Of a stretch of DNA of 64,000 nt, positions 20,401-31,499 are shown one piece after another (the stretch's first letter is position 1; the number at the start of each line of letters is the position of its first letter). The notes below the pieces were generated by a model that worked only from the letters and a program-made list of their open reading frames with translations, was not told the origin of the DNA and did not search any database. A program made the translations under genes and the position numbers. The stretch comes from Phaseolus vulgaris (taxonomy: Eukaryota; Streptophyta; Magnoliopsida; Fabales; Fabaceae), in contig NC_023751.2 in NCBI RefSeq assembly GCF_000499845.2, positions 7,901,835 to 7,965,834 on the forward strand, in the 5' to 3' direction.

Positions 20401-22435
20401 CATCCCTTAAACCAGAAACAGAAACAAATCTAGACATCATGAATCAGAATCAGGTGGTGGAGAAAAAACATCAAGGAAACAAAAGAGACAGAGAACAACC
20501 TCCCTTTTGATAATGGCAAGAACAAAATTTTCTATCAATCTGGTTAGAAGTGTTGTGAATATGCAGAGAAAGAATAGGGAGGAAGAAACTGATAGGCCAA
20601 TAGCCAGATGGAGAAGCAATATGAAAGGAAAACAGAGGGAAATATGCAGGTTGCCATTGTGACGACCACCTTTTGGGTTGCAGATGGAAAAGCAAACTCA
20701 GATTTAGGTAAGAAAATGGAACTGAAGATTGAGAAGGAAACCAATCCAACGGGTGGAACGATGGGGAGTAGAAAATGTTTCGGGTACTAGAAGCCGCACC
20801 ACAACCGCCGGAACTTCTAGACTTGGTTTCTCCAAAAGAGGCTGATGTTTTATTTAGTAGTTGAAAAGGTCCTATAGGATGTGAAAGATCTAACATGTTC
20901 AATCCAAGAAACTCAAGAATAATAATGGAAATGACCCATGATAGTTTAGATCATCAAGAAAAGAAACAATAAACAGAAGATGAAATGACAAAACATGGAA
21001 AGATTAGTATTTGGCATCAACTAAAAAACACTGTTGATGTTGATGAAGAAAATCTTGACTATCGATGAATGAAAAATAACATAACATTGAAATTTTAGTT
21101 TCTCTTAAAATTTACTTCTTTAACAACATATTTTGTCTTTAAGCATCTCAAATTTCCCTATTCTAGCATCTTATTTTTTTTAGAATGTGCAAGGAATATT
21201 TTGAGAATATTCTAGAAAACTCTTTTAAGGAAAGATTGTATTCTCAGCATATTTTAAAATAAGAGTTACATTATCACAAAGAAGATTTGTACTGTCTAAA
21301 TTATGCCTTTCCATTATCACGTTAGTAGTTTTTCCTATTTTACTAAGTTTATTAATTGCAGATTATATGTAAGATGGATCAATCTTCTTCTAGTAATGCT
21401 TTACAGTTTATTGTTCTAGCAATATTATTTCTCAATTTACACAATTTGAATAACCTCTTTTTATATATTGTTGCAGTTAAAACATCCATATCAGTTAAAA
21501 ATCAAATGCAGAATAGAAATATGGTGGAGAAGGTTGTCACTAGTTTTGTACCACCTCAACAGTCATCTCAGCACCCTTCTTTGTTGGGATCTTCTGATCC
21601 TTATGTAAAACCTAAATTAGTAGATGAAAAACTAGTCCCGAAGGGTAATATAATTTCAAATCCTGTGCTAAAATCTACTACAGCTGCATCTGGGACACGA
21701 ACCGATCCTCCTTCAAATCCTCCTTCAAATACTGTATCACAGTTTAAAATGGCTCCAGTAAAACACAGTGAAGACGCAAAGCCTGCAGTGAGTTCTTTGA
21801 CAAAACCATCCATCTCTGCCAATTTGCCTTCTGATCTCAAGGTTCATCTATTATATAACTTGCAAATCTCTTGCATTATGCAATAGTTTGACAAATGAAA
21901 AGTTTATTCATATTATTTATTTATGTTGTCTCAACAGAATAAACCGGTTCCTCCTCTGGCTGATAAAGTTACATGGAAGCAAGGTGTTAATTCCACGAAA
22001 GAGTTTAGAGCTTTTGATCCCACCTCTGCACCAAAAGAGACACCAAAAGAGACGACACAAAAGGAACCGCCTAAAGTTACTATTGGAAGCCAGATCAATA
22101 ACAATTTAGATAAGGGGAGATTAGATACAGGTCAAGGGAAGATCAAACCTATTAGTAGTGGGGAAGCAGGTTTGAAAGATAAAGCAAATCCAGTAACAGA
22201 TGAAAAAAGTGCTATCAAAGCAAATGCTGAGGTGTACGAAGACGAAGGAAGTGTTAAGAATGCTAGTGATAATAGCAAACTTGACAAGGAAAGCCTAACT
22301 TTTAATGAAGACAAGAAACATTCAATTAATGAAAGTTCAAACAATCAAACCATAAATGACAAAAATGTAAATTTGTCCCTACAAGATGAAGACAGCCAAA
22401 GTGCCAAGGTGGTAAAAACTGATGGAGGATGTTGA
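14409..22435 (+). CDS. DRMY1-like MYB/SANT-domain protein, 7 exons
   Basis: Probable nuclear regulator related to Arabidopsis DRMY1 (At1g58220) and its paralogue At1g09710; DRMY1 is reported to act in organ growth and its regularity. Exons: 14409-14470, 14550-14742, 15947-16033, 16677-17069, 18664-18826, 21477-21841, 21938-22435; 1761 nt, 586 aa. The N-terminal block contains REYQMLWRHLAYRH. An acidic segment DDDSDLECELE follows (residues 86-95). A single MYB/SANT repeat lies at about 216-262, beginning KRKRKTWSEEED with later W residues in EGNWATMA and RWSILRKK; exons 4 and 5 split it. The C-terminal half is low-complexity, Ser/Pro/Lys/Asp-rich and without a known domain. The acceptor before exon 6 could instead be 21361; I prefer 21476 because it keeps the frame open. 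Introns 2, 4 and 5 exceed 1 kb and hold repeat relics. Target genes cannot be read from sequence. Confidence 0.88.
14820..15058 (+). repeat. Possible tRNA-derived SINE-like fragment in intron 2
   Basis: A less AT-rich island includes TTGGCGAGTGGCGAGTGG, which loosely resembles a pol III A box. About 50 bp later GAGTTCGACTC resembles a B box. No poly-A tail or target duplication was found, so the assignment is tentative. Confidence 0.25.
16230..16620 (+). mobile_element. Decayed LINE reverse-transcriptase 3' fragment in intron 3
   Basis: Conceptual translation with several stops gives a string resembling the C-terminal end of non-LTR (RTE/L1-like) RTs: an AP-I-KMIE-RW-HV-RP-like segment, then a G-D-K-like stretch, then a D-DRSMW-like end. 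The match is from memory of the consensus and is heavily degraded. It is an intronic passenger in the MYB-like gene. Confidence 0.4.
17355..17900. repeat. Three diverged copies of the legume 'TGTTGAGATCCCACATCG' repeat in intron 4
   Basis: Copies begin at about 17355, 17546 and 17812 with the core TTGAGAT(C/T)(C/T)CACA. Each is followed some 70-100 bp later by a shared segment around TTTTGTRGGATT-AGT and then TTCTAA. This dispersed repeat is familiar from legume genomes and is thought to derive from LTR or other transposon ends. Three in a row suggests local duplication or serial insertion. Confidence 0.6.
19318..19453. repeat. About 21-22 bp tandem repeat, six units, in intron 5
   Basis: The motif GATTCTCAAATCAATTTAAGG recurs about six times with drift towards GATTTTCAAATTTATTTTAGGT. 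The first units keep AATCAATT and the later ones AATTTATT, so the array has two sub-families. It is non-coding and lies within the 2.65-kb intron. Confidence 0.75.
19952..20027. repeat. Inverted repeat with 27-bp arms in intron 5
   Basis: The arm at 19952-19978 and the arm at 20001-20027 are reverse complements at 26 of 27 positions, with a 22-bp spacer. In the pre-mRNA this could fold as a long hairpin. The right arm lies inside what may be the start of an LTR-like segment (TGTTAGG at about 19991). Confidence 0.8.
19991..20950 (+). mobile_element. Probable retroelement relic in intron 5 of the MYB-like gene
   Basis: From TGTTAGG at about 19991 the composition becomes purine-rich, with a TATA-like CTATAAATAAATGG at about 20106. 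Broken open frames then run to about 20950. This would suit an LTR followed by gag-like sequence, but I recognise no protein motif and find no second LTR. The open frame on the minus strand (20471-20902) is most likely a shadow of purine-rich sequence. Confidence 0.3.
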
Positions 22436-23511
22436 GTGATTAGTTTGTGAAAATGAGTAGTTTTTTTATTTATTTTTACATTGAATTCTAAAATTTTGAT
22501 GAATTTAGGAATTTGTAGCACATTAGTATACTGTAATTTAAAAAAGTATTTGTTTAGTGGTAAATATATTTTGATGACATGCAAGTTTACATGATTACTA
22601 AATGATATTTTTATTAATTGTTTTACTTTTATTTTCAAGAGATTGATGGTAAACGGATTCTTCTAAATAAAATTTATAATTTTTTTAGAATTTTTAAAAT
22701 TTGCAAAATATTACTGGCTCTATTACATTGGAAATAAAATGTTTTTCCATTAAGAATTATAAAAAATGAATTTGTATATTTTTAAATAGCTGTATCTAGA
22801 ACATAAGTAGTTTTTTGTTTGGTTTTGTTTAGATAGGGTGTTTTTAATTTTTTCTAACTCATAACAAACTTTTTTTGACAGTAGTGTCCTATTCACCTAG
22901 TCAAAAGAAGTGTTTATTTTTCTTAAATAATTATAATTACGATATGTAGTTTTGAATGAAGAGAAGTATGTAAAAGAAACTACATGAGTTATTGTTTTTA
23001 GAGAATACATAGAGATTTAGTCACCTTAAAATATTTAAGGTATATTCTATAACAATACTTCAGACTATTAACTTGAGTGGAAACTATTTAAGTATATAGA
23101 TTTACTTTTTAAGTTTTTCCAAATTTACTTGAATAGTTTAGGATTATACGCATAAACTCTCTTATTCTATCTATTGAATGCATTTTCATACTTATGCAAC
23201 CTGCATCCTCTGCATACAGGAAATAAGAACAATCACAACCGTGCTTAAAATAAAAGAAAAAGATTTAGAATATAGGAACATGAAATATTTATGCTTAATC
23301 TAGAATGTAGGAACAACGTGCTATAGTTTAGTTAAGAAAAGACCATCATCACAAAAGGACCTTGAATTTCAATTTATCTCAAATAAGAATGAGTGTCATA
23401 TAATAATATAATACAATTGTAAATCTAAAAAATCACAATTTATCTCCAAAATAACATTCATTTCAACAACCATACAATAATTACATTTCATCAGCAAAAA
23501 CAATGGAAAAA
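22436..23511. other. Intergenic region, no gene recognised
   Basis: AT-rich DNA between the tail-to-tail (convergent) MYB-like gene and the LHC-like gene. It should contain the 3' UTRs of both. No open frame, repeat or RNA gene was recognised. Confidence 0.6.
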
Positions 23512-24078
23512 TCACTTGTTTGTGGAAGAATCAGTTTGAGGCCAAACACTGATCTTCTCCTTCTCATACTTAACAAAGATAGCTCCAACCGCAGCCACAA
23601 AATAGATCTGAATCAGAATAATTGTCGGCGAGTGGTAGTTGATAACGCCCTTCCCCGTCGCCAGCTCCACCAGCAACAGCGCTGTCAAGCCCAGAATTGC
23701 AATGCGACCGTTCAACCGCTCGCTATACTGGCTGAACCCTAGCTCCACCCTCACGCCACCAGAAACCGGTTCCTTCAGCGCCACCGGCGGCAGGAACACG
23801 CTCGACCCGGATCCGGAGCTTCCTTTCTTTGACTTTCGACTCTTTCGGATCTCTGCTTTCTTGCCTGTGCCGCTGCGGTACCGGAGGCGGAGCTGACTGA
23901 TGCGGCTGTCAAAGTCATCGTCGGTGGCATCTGGTTCAGGCTCGGAGGGTTCCGAACCAGAGGGTGGGGTTTCTGGTTCGGTGGCTCGGAGAATGAAAAG
24001 ACGCCGGGGATTGGGTTTGGAAGAGGGAGGTGGGAATGACAGTGAGAGTTTTACATAGGGTGATGCTAACATTGCCAT
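23512..24078 (-). CDS. Chloroplast LHC-like (Hlip/SEP-type) membrane protein, single exon
   Basis: Encodes 188 aa with no intron. The first ~32 residues are rich in Ser/Pro/Arg with few acids, like a chloroplast transit peptide. An acidic then Lys-rich linker follows. At about residues 115-145 comes SERLNGRIAILGL followed by ELATGKGV, the E-x-x-N-G-R...G...E-x-x-TG-x-G pattern of chlorophyll-binding helix I in Hlip, OHP and SEP proteins. A second hydrophobic segment (about 148-172) makes it probably a two-helix thylakoid protein. Such proteins bind pigments or protect photosystems under light stress. I cannot name the orthologue; it may bind little or no chlorophyll. ATG 24078 starts MAM and fits the transit peptide. 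Confidence 0.75.
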   Translation of the reverse strand: MAMLASPYVKLSLSFPPPSSKPNPRRLFILRATEPETPPSGSEPSEPEPDATDDDFDSRISQLRLRYRSGTGKKAEIRKSRKSKKGSSGSGSSVFLPPVALKEPVSGGVRVELGFSQYSERLNGRIAILGLTALLLVELATGKGVINYHSPTIILIQIYFVAAVGAIFVKYEKEKISVWPQTDSSTNK

Positions 24079-26441
24079 TTTTTTTTCTTTTCGATCTTTC
24101 TGTGTTTCTTTAGGATAACTTATTCTTTGTTTTTGTTTGTTTTTATTTTATGTGGTGCATTCTCACTTCATTTCTCCACCATAAAATCAGTAGTAATGTA
24201 TATTTTTTTAAATTAATTTTATACTGTATTCTCAAATATTATTTAGACCTCTGGGGACATAAGTTATGTGGAGTCCTTTCAATAAAATTTAAATAACACA
24301 TGATGAAAAATTATAAATTATTCTACCAGTTTAATTTAGAAGTTACTACCATAAAAAAATATTAAGTTATATCACAGTTAAGAAATAGAATTCAAATTTA
24401 TGGGCAGTGATGTTTTTATGGTATGCAGCTTTCTTGTACTCTATGTGTTGAATTCTCTTGTTGTTTTGACATATAATAAATGTTATTGTTATTATAGTTG
24501 GATATAAAGAAAGTGTGATTGCTAATTATTTTTTTAATTTTACAGAAATATGTTGTAATTTTTTATTTAATAAGACTTTACTGTGATATAATTATAGTTT
24601 TGGTTATTTTCCTTATTTTTTAATTTTTTTGAATTAATATTTTGGTATTTAAAAGTGTTTTGACTGGTTGTAATTTTAAGTTTGATATCTTTATCTTCAA
24701 AGAAAAGATATAATTTCTTCAATAAAGATTTTAGAGAATAAGGAGAAAACTTGGTTCGTACTCCAATGATTTAAAACCAAATGGTTTAAAATAGATATTT
24801 TAGTTGTTTAGTCTAAAAGATAAAGATTTGGTTACACAAGATAGCTTTGGTTGAACTAAAGTGAGTTATTTTACATAATAGATATTTTGGTTACATTAGA
24901 ATGAGTCTGTGTACATGTTACAATAAATTTAATGAGCAGATTTTATCAATTTAATAGTATGTAGATTATATAATAGAGGGGCATCTTACCAAAAATCAAA
25001 TCTAAGAATTGAATGCATACTACAGACAAATGTGTTTCTCCTTCAACTTCCAGTGTTCTCCATTATCCAAAAGGAGCATGACCTTCTTTTTCAAAATATT
25101 TGCATGATGAATAGTTTTCTTGGTGGCCATTTTCATGATTCATATTGTTATTCTTTAGATTGCTACTCTTGTCATATGTAATTGTATAAATCATATATGA
25201 CTCTATGTTAAAGTGCTCAATCAGATAGGATTGCATTCGAAGAACCCAAACATTATAACTTTCACCTTCAAAGGTTGGAGGTGCTAAAGTTGAAAAGGAT
25301 GTTTCGGATTGCATTTTGTGTATGTATAATAAGCTCTCAATTATCACGCTCACCCCTTAAGAATAAAAGTCAGATACGAATTGTTAAAATGTAGGAATTG
25401 ATATTATGGAAGAAGACTACTTCTTTATTTATCAACATGTATTAAATAAACTTAAATGACAAACTAAGCTAAAAATACCGCACCACATATTCTCAATTTA
25501 AAATATAAAACAGACTAAAAAAATTTAACAAACCTCTAGTTAAGACTTATTCAAACTTCATAACAACTAACAAGCAGCTACGGGGATCTAAATTTATAAT
25601 GAGACAGCAACTTAACGAGAGCAAGCACCTAATTGGGAAGTAGTCTGGGAATCATTAAAATTTAAAACTTGGATGTCCATGCATAGGAAGATGAAGAGGA
25701 ACAAGTTCTCTTTTTGTGAGTGGAGCTCTAATCCAAATATATGCTTGCATTTTGCAAATCTCTAATAGCTTTCTGAACACAAATGCTTTCTCTAGATAGG
25801 AATTGATTGATATTTTAACAAATGCAAGGGTGTTTAAGCGTGAGTTGTTAATGATTGGTAACAGCAAACCAAACTCATTGAAATGCCTGAGGTTAGAGGG
25901 CAGCCAAGGTGTTGGGCTGGCACGTATATAAGGTGTTAACTTAAACTTATTAAGAAAGTAAACTCTAAGCTTATCTTAAGCTTATAAAATCTACTTTAAA
26001 TCTACTTTAAGTAAAGTTTATCCTCATTTATATCCTATTAAATGTTATAATTTTTAGTCGATAGTACATTTTAAAAGTGTTCTGTATTTGAAACTTAATT
26101 TTGTGTTTTGGGTTGCAGTACCCACCAAGTCCTATAGGTTGCCTCGAACTTTGACTTTTGCTACATTTGTATCAGCTCTCATGCATGGGAAGGGTTCCTA
26201 GTTTTTTTTCTTTTTTCCCCTTTTTTGCAACTGATGCCTTGTGCAGTACCTGTATTTCATTAATAATTTTTGTCTTTGCTGACCAAAAAAGATACCAAAG
26301 GTATATATCTCAAAATGTTTTCAAAAACTAATCGTAAAAGGAAAACATAAAAATCATGATGAGATAGTAACTATACAGAAAATGGAGTTCCCCAAATAAT
26401 TGAATACAAGATGATGAAAGTTGGTATATTCAAAGGCATCA
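24079..26441. other. AT-rich intergenic region with a copia gag relic
   Basis: Apart from the gag fragment at 25063-25353, I see no gene. About 26100-26300 is mixed T-rich sequence and may hold transposon remains, while the last ~150 bp before 26442 is likely the 3' UTR of the NET2-like gene. Confidence 0.5.
25063..25353 (-). pseudogene. Copia-type retrotransposon gag fragment, internally deleted
   Basis: The open frame contains LAPPTFEGESYNVWVLRMQSYL, cited here as the typical N-terminus of plant Ty1/copia gag (DUF4219-like). After only about 30 residues it ends in CKYFEKEGHAPFG, which looks like a broken CX2CX4HX4C zinc knuckle. Most of gag between these parts is missing and no protease, integrase or LTR was found nearby. 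It is a relic. Confidence 0.7.
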
Positions 26442-27957
26442 TCAGTTGCAACTTGCAAGATCACTGTATTGTCTCTGCTCTGTTGGACTCTCACATGCAT
26501 TGACCGGTTGCCTTTGTTTCTTTATTTTGACACCAAACAGAAAAGACTTCAAGGGTATTCTAGGACGATTTGTGGATTGTTTTGTAATTTGGTCGTGATT
26601 GTTAACCCCCATTTCTTGACTCAGTTCTTGTAGCATCTTCTCAACTTCACCTTTCAATCCCTTCACAAAAACGACACCTGCATGCAATTGACTACAAACC
26701 TTGTTGTTCTCCTGCTTCATGTTGAGAACCTCACCTTGAAACTTTGCAGCCTGATACCCACTTAGGTCTGCCATATTTGATTCACAGTTTGGATTGGCTG
26801 CTCTTGCTATTTCATCTTGGAAGGTGCACAACGATGGGTGCCTACTTTGTAACTCTTCATGCAACATTTCATTGTGTTCCAGCCATAGTAGTAACTCAGT
26901 TCTTATCTCTCTCAGGTGTTTAATAATTGGTTTTATTTCAGATTGTATAATATTTGAGTTCTCTTGGGATATATTAATTTCCCTTATGTGTTTAAGATCA
27001 CATTTTAAGTCCTGTATGGAATTTTGGAACTTCTGTGTCTGGTGCACTGAGGTGCTGAACATCAACCAGAACTCCAAGTTCTCCTCCAGCAATCTATCAA
27101 TGGCTGAACGAAATTTCTTCTCCAAGATTGAAAGTGAATGCCTCCTGTTATGCTGGCTTGATGTCACCTTCACTAGTATGCCAATCCTTGTTTTTTTATC
27201 AATATATTGTTGGTGTTGATCTGCATCAGAAGTACTAACTGCACCTGCACCTGCATCTGTGTTTGAAGATGGATGTTCAGTGTCCTCTGTGTCTGTTTCA
27301 TGAGGGGCACTTCCAAGAAGTGCTTCTTGTGACGTGTAGTTATAATCTGGGAGAGTGGTGCGAGGACTTTCTTCAGAATTACTAACTGCACCTGCACCTG
27401 CACCTGCATCTGTGTTTGAAGATGGATGTTCAGTGTCCTCTGTGTCTGTTTCATGAGGTGCACTTCCAATAAGTGCTTCTTGTGACGTGTAGTTATAATC
27501 TGGGAGAGTGGTGCGAGGACTTTCTTCAGAATTTGTTTCAGAGCAGGTCAGCTTCTGCTGTAAAATGTTTATCTCTTTTTCCTTAGTTTCAACAGTGTCC
27601 TTCAATTCCCTTACCTGCAAGTATAGATATACACATCCTCAGGATTGCAGGAAATGCTTAGTCTAATATACAACTTCAGAAAGTAAAATTTCGACACTGA
27701 CCATTGCACCTATTATTTTAACTTGGCATTAAACAATTTCAGAGTAATTATAATTAGTTTATGACTAAAATTCTGATATGAAAATTAAGTGAAAACTTTT
27801 TTTTGTTCATTTACTTGTACAGGATTAGGGCCATTTGGCAAATGCTAACAATTATTCTTTGGAAGGACATTTGCTGTTACAAATTCAAAAAGGAAAAAAA
27901 ATATTAAGGGAAAGGTAAAGCTTTTAGAATCCTAATGTTTTAAATGTTGCACTTCTC

Positions 27958-27998
<41 letters not shown>

Positions 27999-30497
27999 AG
28001 TCTTTAAGCTACTTGTAAGTGAGAGACACGTAAAATTGCACAAAGTTCAACCAGACTTTTGTTTCTGAAATTACATTGCTCATGTAAGTTATTCTATATG
28101 ATAATGAAGTAGATAGATAGATAGACAGACTGGTTGACTACCTGAAGTGACAACTCGAAAATGCTGTCCCGATTTTTCTTCTCCACATCATTGAGTTTGC
28201 CCTTTACATCCTCGTAGTTCTTTAAAACTGAATTGAATTCCGACAAAATCTTTTCTCTGTCATCTAATCCACTTGCAAACATCTGACTCCAGTTAGCTTG
28301 ATCTTTCTCACCAGTCGCCTGATCAAGTGATTCGGTGTCAAGATTACTCTTTGGCTCAGACAAATCATCATTATTCAGAGGAATTAACTCTGGATTGTCT
28401 CCAGTCATTAAATCAATACTTTTCTTCAAATTGTACTTGTTATCTTCATTTCTAACATCACCAAGATTCACACTATAATCTTCATTTTCCTCCTCTGTTG
28501 TCTTAAGATCCTTCATGGTTTCTGTGTCATCACCTGGTTTTTCAGACTCCTCTTTTAGTTCATCATCTGGTGCACTTCTGTTTTTGTGAAGTTGCAAGTT
28601 CTCTCCCTCCTCATCTGGCTCCACATCATTTATTTTTCCTGAAAGATATTCAAGATCAAAACTGGCCTTAGTAAAGAGTGTTTGGAGACTGTTGTCTCGC
28701 CTTTTGACTCTTTGATTGAGAATTTTAACTATCCTCAACTTTTCTTCAACTTCTTCGAGCTTCTTTTTGGTTTCTTGTGAATTTTCTATCAGCTTTTCTT
28801 TGTCCTCTTCCAAGCTGAGTATAATTTTGTTAACTTCATCTGCTTCTGATCTCAGTCTCTTAACTAAGCCAGTCTGAGAAGAGACTGCAGTTTCCAGTGT
28901 AACAACCTTATTTACAAGCTCATCAATCTTCTCAGTCATTTCTGCCAAAGTGAGAGAATTACCTGAAGCTAAATCAAGCTGTTCAATGATTGTGTCTTGC
29001 AACAGCTCAACTTCACACTCATGCATTTCTTTTTCCAAGCTAGACACCTCTTCTTCTTCCATGCTTTTTGGTTCTGCTCCCTGGTCTCCTTGACTTGTAT
29101 GTTTAGAATCGAACCAATCTCTGAGGATTTTAAGCTTGCCTTGATCTTCCTTAACCATTTGATACGATTCTTCAGCCTCTTCAGATGATTGTGCCTTTAC
29201 CTCTTGCAACTTAGCCAGGGTTTCCTTGCATGAATTTAGAGCAGTTGCTTCCATCAAAGCTCGTGCATCATTATCTTCTATGATATTATTAATGCCAAAC
29301 TCATCTTCCAAGCTGCAAACGCTTTTCTGCATTTCTGTAATCTTGTCTTCAATTTCCCAATACTTTTCATAGGAATGCTCATGCAAGCTCCTTACAAATT
29401 CTTTCTCAGTCTGTAGTGACAAAATTTCTTTCTGAAGCTTGTCAACTTCTGCTAGTGCTTCAGCCTTTCTCAGACCTGAACTAGGACTAATGGGAGGAGA
29501 TTTTGCAGAACTGACAATCCTCCTAGCTGGACCTTTCGGAGAAAAAAGCATGGATCGGCTTCTAAAATGCTTTGGGATATTTGGAGCCTTAGGAATGCCT
29601 TCTTTTCGTGTTTGATTGTTGGGGTCTTGAGATGATGACTTTGTTCCAGGGAAACTTTCTTCACCATCATCCTCATCTATTCTATAATGTACTTGTTGTG
29701 GGAAAACACTGGCAATAGTGCGGTTGGCACTTTGGAGTTCCTTTGATATATGATCATATCTCTCTGCCAATGCTCTATATGCTCGAAACACTTCTTCTAC
29801 ATAACCTATCAGCTGTGGCCTTTTCCTGTAGTACATTTCTGCCCTTTGGGAAAATGACTCTCCTTCATTATGAATGATCTTGAGGGTTTCAGCCACCACA
29901 TCCTCCATATCTGTTCAATTTTTCCAACCCAGATTCATTATTTTACAAAGTAATGGCATAAGAAAATTGGGTTGGAGTTGTGAGAATTATGAGATTATCG
30001 TCTTTATTTTTCTGCTTCTTGTTCTTCATGCCATCAATGCATATATGTATCGGGCCATTGTAGTGTTATCTTTTGTTTCACATTACAATCATTTTGCTTT
30101 ATTTTTCTAAGCTTCTTCTGTAATGGTGAACATGTAAAAAGGGGGCAAGTGTTTATATGTGGAAGGAAATGCATCATGTTTAAGCAAGCAGACAACCTTG
30201 CCATATTAGGACAAATCAAGAAATCTGCATCATTTCTAAATGATGAAGGGTTTGTGAAATCCAGAGAAATGAAAATGTGAATATTACAACATTGCTACTT
30301 TGTTGAACAAAAAGATAACATGTTTTGATAGAATTAATGATAGATAACTGAAAACTAAGAGAGAGAAAGCATGAAGCTATGTAATACTAACAGAGATACA
30401 TACCTTGGAGGCTTTGTTCCAGCCATTTGGATTGTTTTGTCCTGATGTGGCTTGCCCACCACCATGAATATGCATTGGTTGCGGCCCTCTGCAACAT
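26442..30497 (-). CDS. NETWORKED 2 / KIP1-like NAB-domain actin-binding protein, 3 exons
   Basis: NET proteins bind actin filaments through an N-terminal NAB domain and tether them to membranes; the NET2 clade is known mainly from pollen. Exons (minus strand): 30497-30404, 29910-28142, 27614-26442; 3036 nt, 1011 aa. The NAB domain covers about residues 1-95: SWWWASHIRTKQSKWLEQ (11-28, encoded by exon 1), then AEMYYRKRPQL and FRAYRALAERYDH. Long coiled coils rich in Glu/Lys follow (about 160-420). After an acidic region, a further helical segment carries the KSFLFGVKIKKQR-like C-terminus. Near residues 620-720 a ~50-aa unit is repeated in tandem (see repeat at 27234-27534). The first exon is too short for simple ORF calling but its splice sites fit exactly and complete the NAB domain. 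Confidence 0.92.
27234..27534 (-). repeat. In-frame 147-153 bp tandem duplication in the NET2-like coding sequence
   Basis: Two nearly identical units encode peptides starting NSEESPRTTLPDYNYTSQEA and ending DAGAGAVS (51 and 49 residues). They differ by a few substitutions (an Ile/Leu change, for example) and by one extra Gly-Ala pair. The near-identity at DNA level argues for a recent event, and the frame is kept. Confidence 0.9.
27962..27995. repeat. AT microsatellite in NET2-like intron 2
   Basis: About 17 AT units in uninterrupted succession within the intron between exons 2 and 3. Likely length-polymorphic. Confidence 0.9.
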
Positions 30498-31499
30498 TTT
30501 TATTTTGTGTTACAATCAAACACATTTAACCCATTGAGGTCACACCTTGGTGATGAAGATAAATGAAACCAATAAGGTGGTACATAGATTAGCAAACTAA
30601 GGAACACGAAATGTCTGATTTGAATAACTGCAATTTTATTAATGATGTTGTTGGTGGTTGAAGAAATTTAGGTAAGAGAGAAAGAAGACATGAAGAGGAG
30701 GATACTTCTCCACAATTATTGGTGTCTAATGTATTGGATCCTTTGAAGAGCAAAATGTTTGGAGGGCTTTGTTATAATATTTTCCCCTCTCACGGTGCCT
30801 TTAAGTGGTACTTAATCTCTCATGAAGCAAAATATAATTTTTAAAATTAAAAAATATAATTTCAAAAGGAGTTATAATTTATTTTCCATGACATTTCATC
30901 CTTTAGCTTTCTTAATAAAGATTTTTTTATCAAAAAATAAAAATCTAACTAGCAACATTTAATAAATTATTTTCTCTTAGATACATTTTTTTCCTTTACT
31001 AATAAATAGACCAATGATATGCTGGTGAATAATAATTATATAAAGGCACTTAATTTTTTTTAAAGAAATAAAAAAAAAAGTCTAAACATAAATAATGGAA
31101 AACAGTTTAAGTATTTGATTCAAACTTTTGTAAAATATTAAAATAAAAAGTCAGTAAAAATCACGTTATTTTACTGAAAGAATGGAGAATACCATACGAA
31201 AATCAACCTACTTATTTAACATACGAGTAAAATAGTGAAAAAAATAATTGATAAATTGATAAAACATCTTGTCTATAAAGATAGGATAAAAACATATTTA
31301 TCCTATGAGTTTTAAACAAAATATATAACGAAGAGGAATATAGTTCCTAATAGAGAGCCTAAAATAAGGTATAATAAATACATAATATGATAATAACATA
31401 AAAATTAGACCAAATAATTAGAGTAAATTATTTTCATAGTTGAAAAATACGAAAGAAAATATATTGATTTCATGTGATGATTGAAATGAATATCAATTT

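Noticed and set aside
20471..20902. 143-codon minus-strand open frame in the MYB-like gene's intron 5
   Set aside because: Composition (Ser/Phe/Leu/Pro-rich) is what the complement of purine-rich sequence gives; no domain or start context. Treated as part of a retroelement relic.
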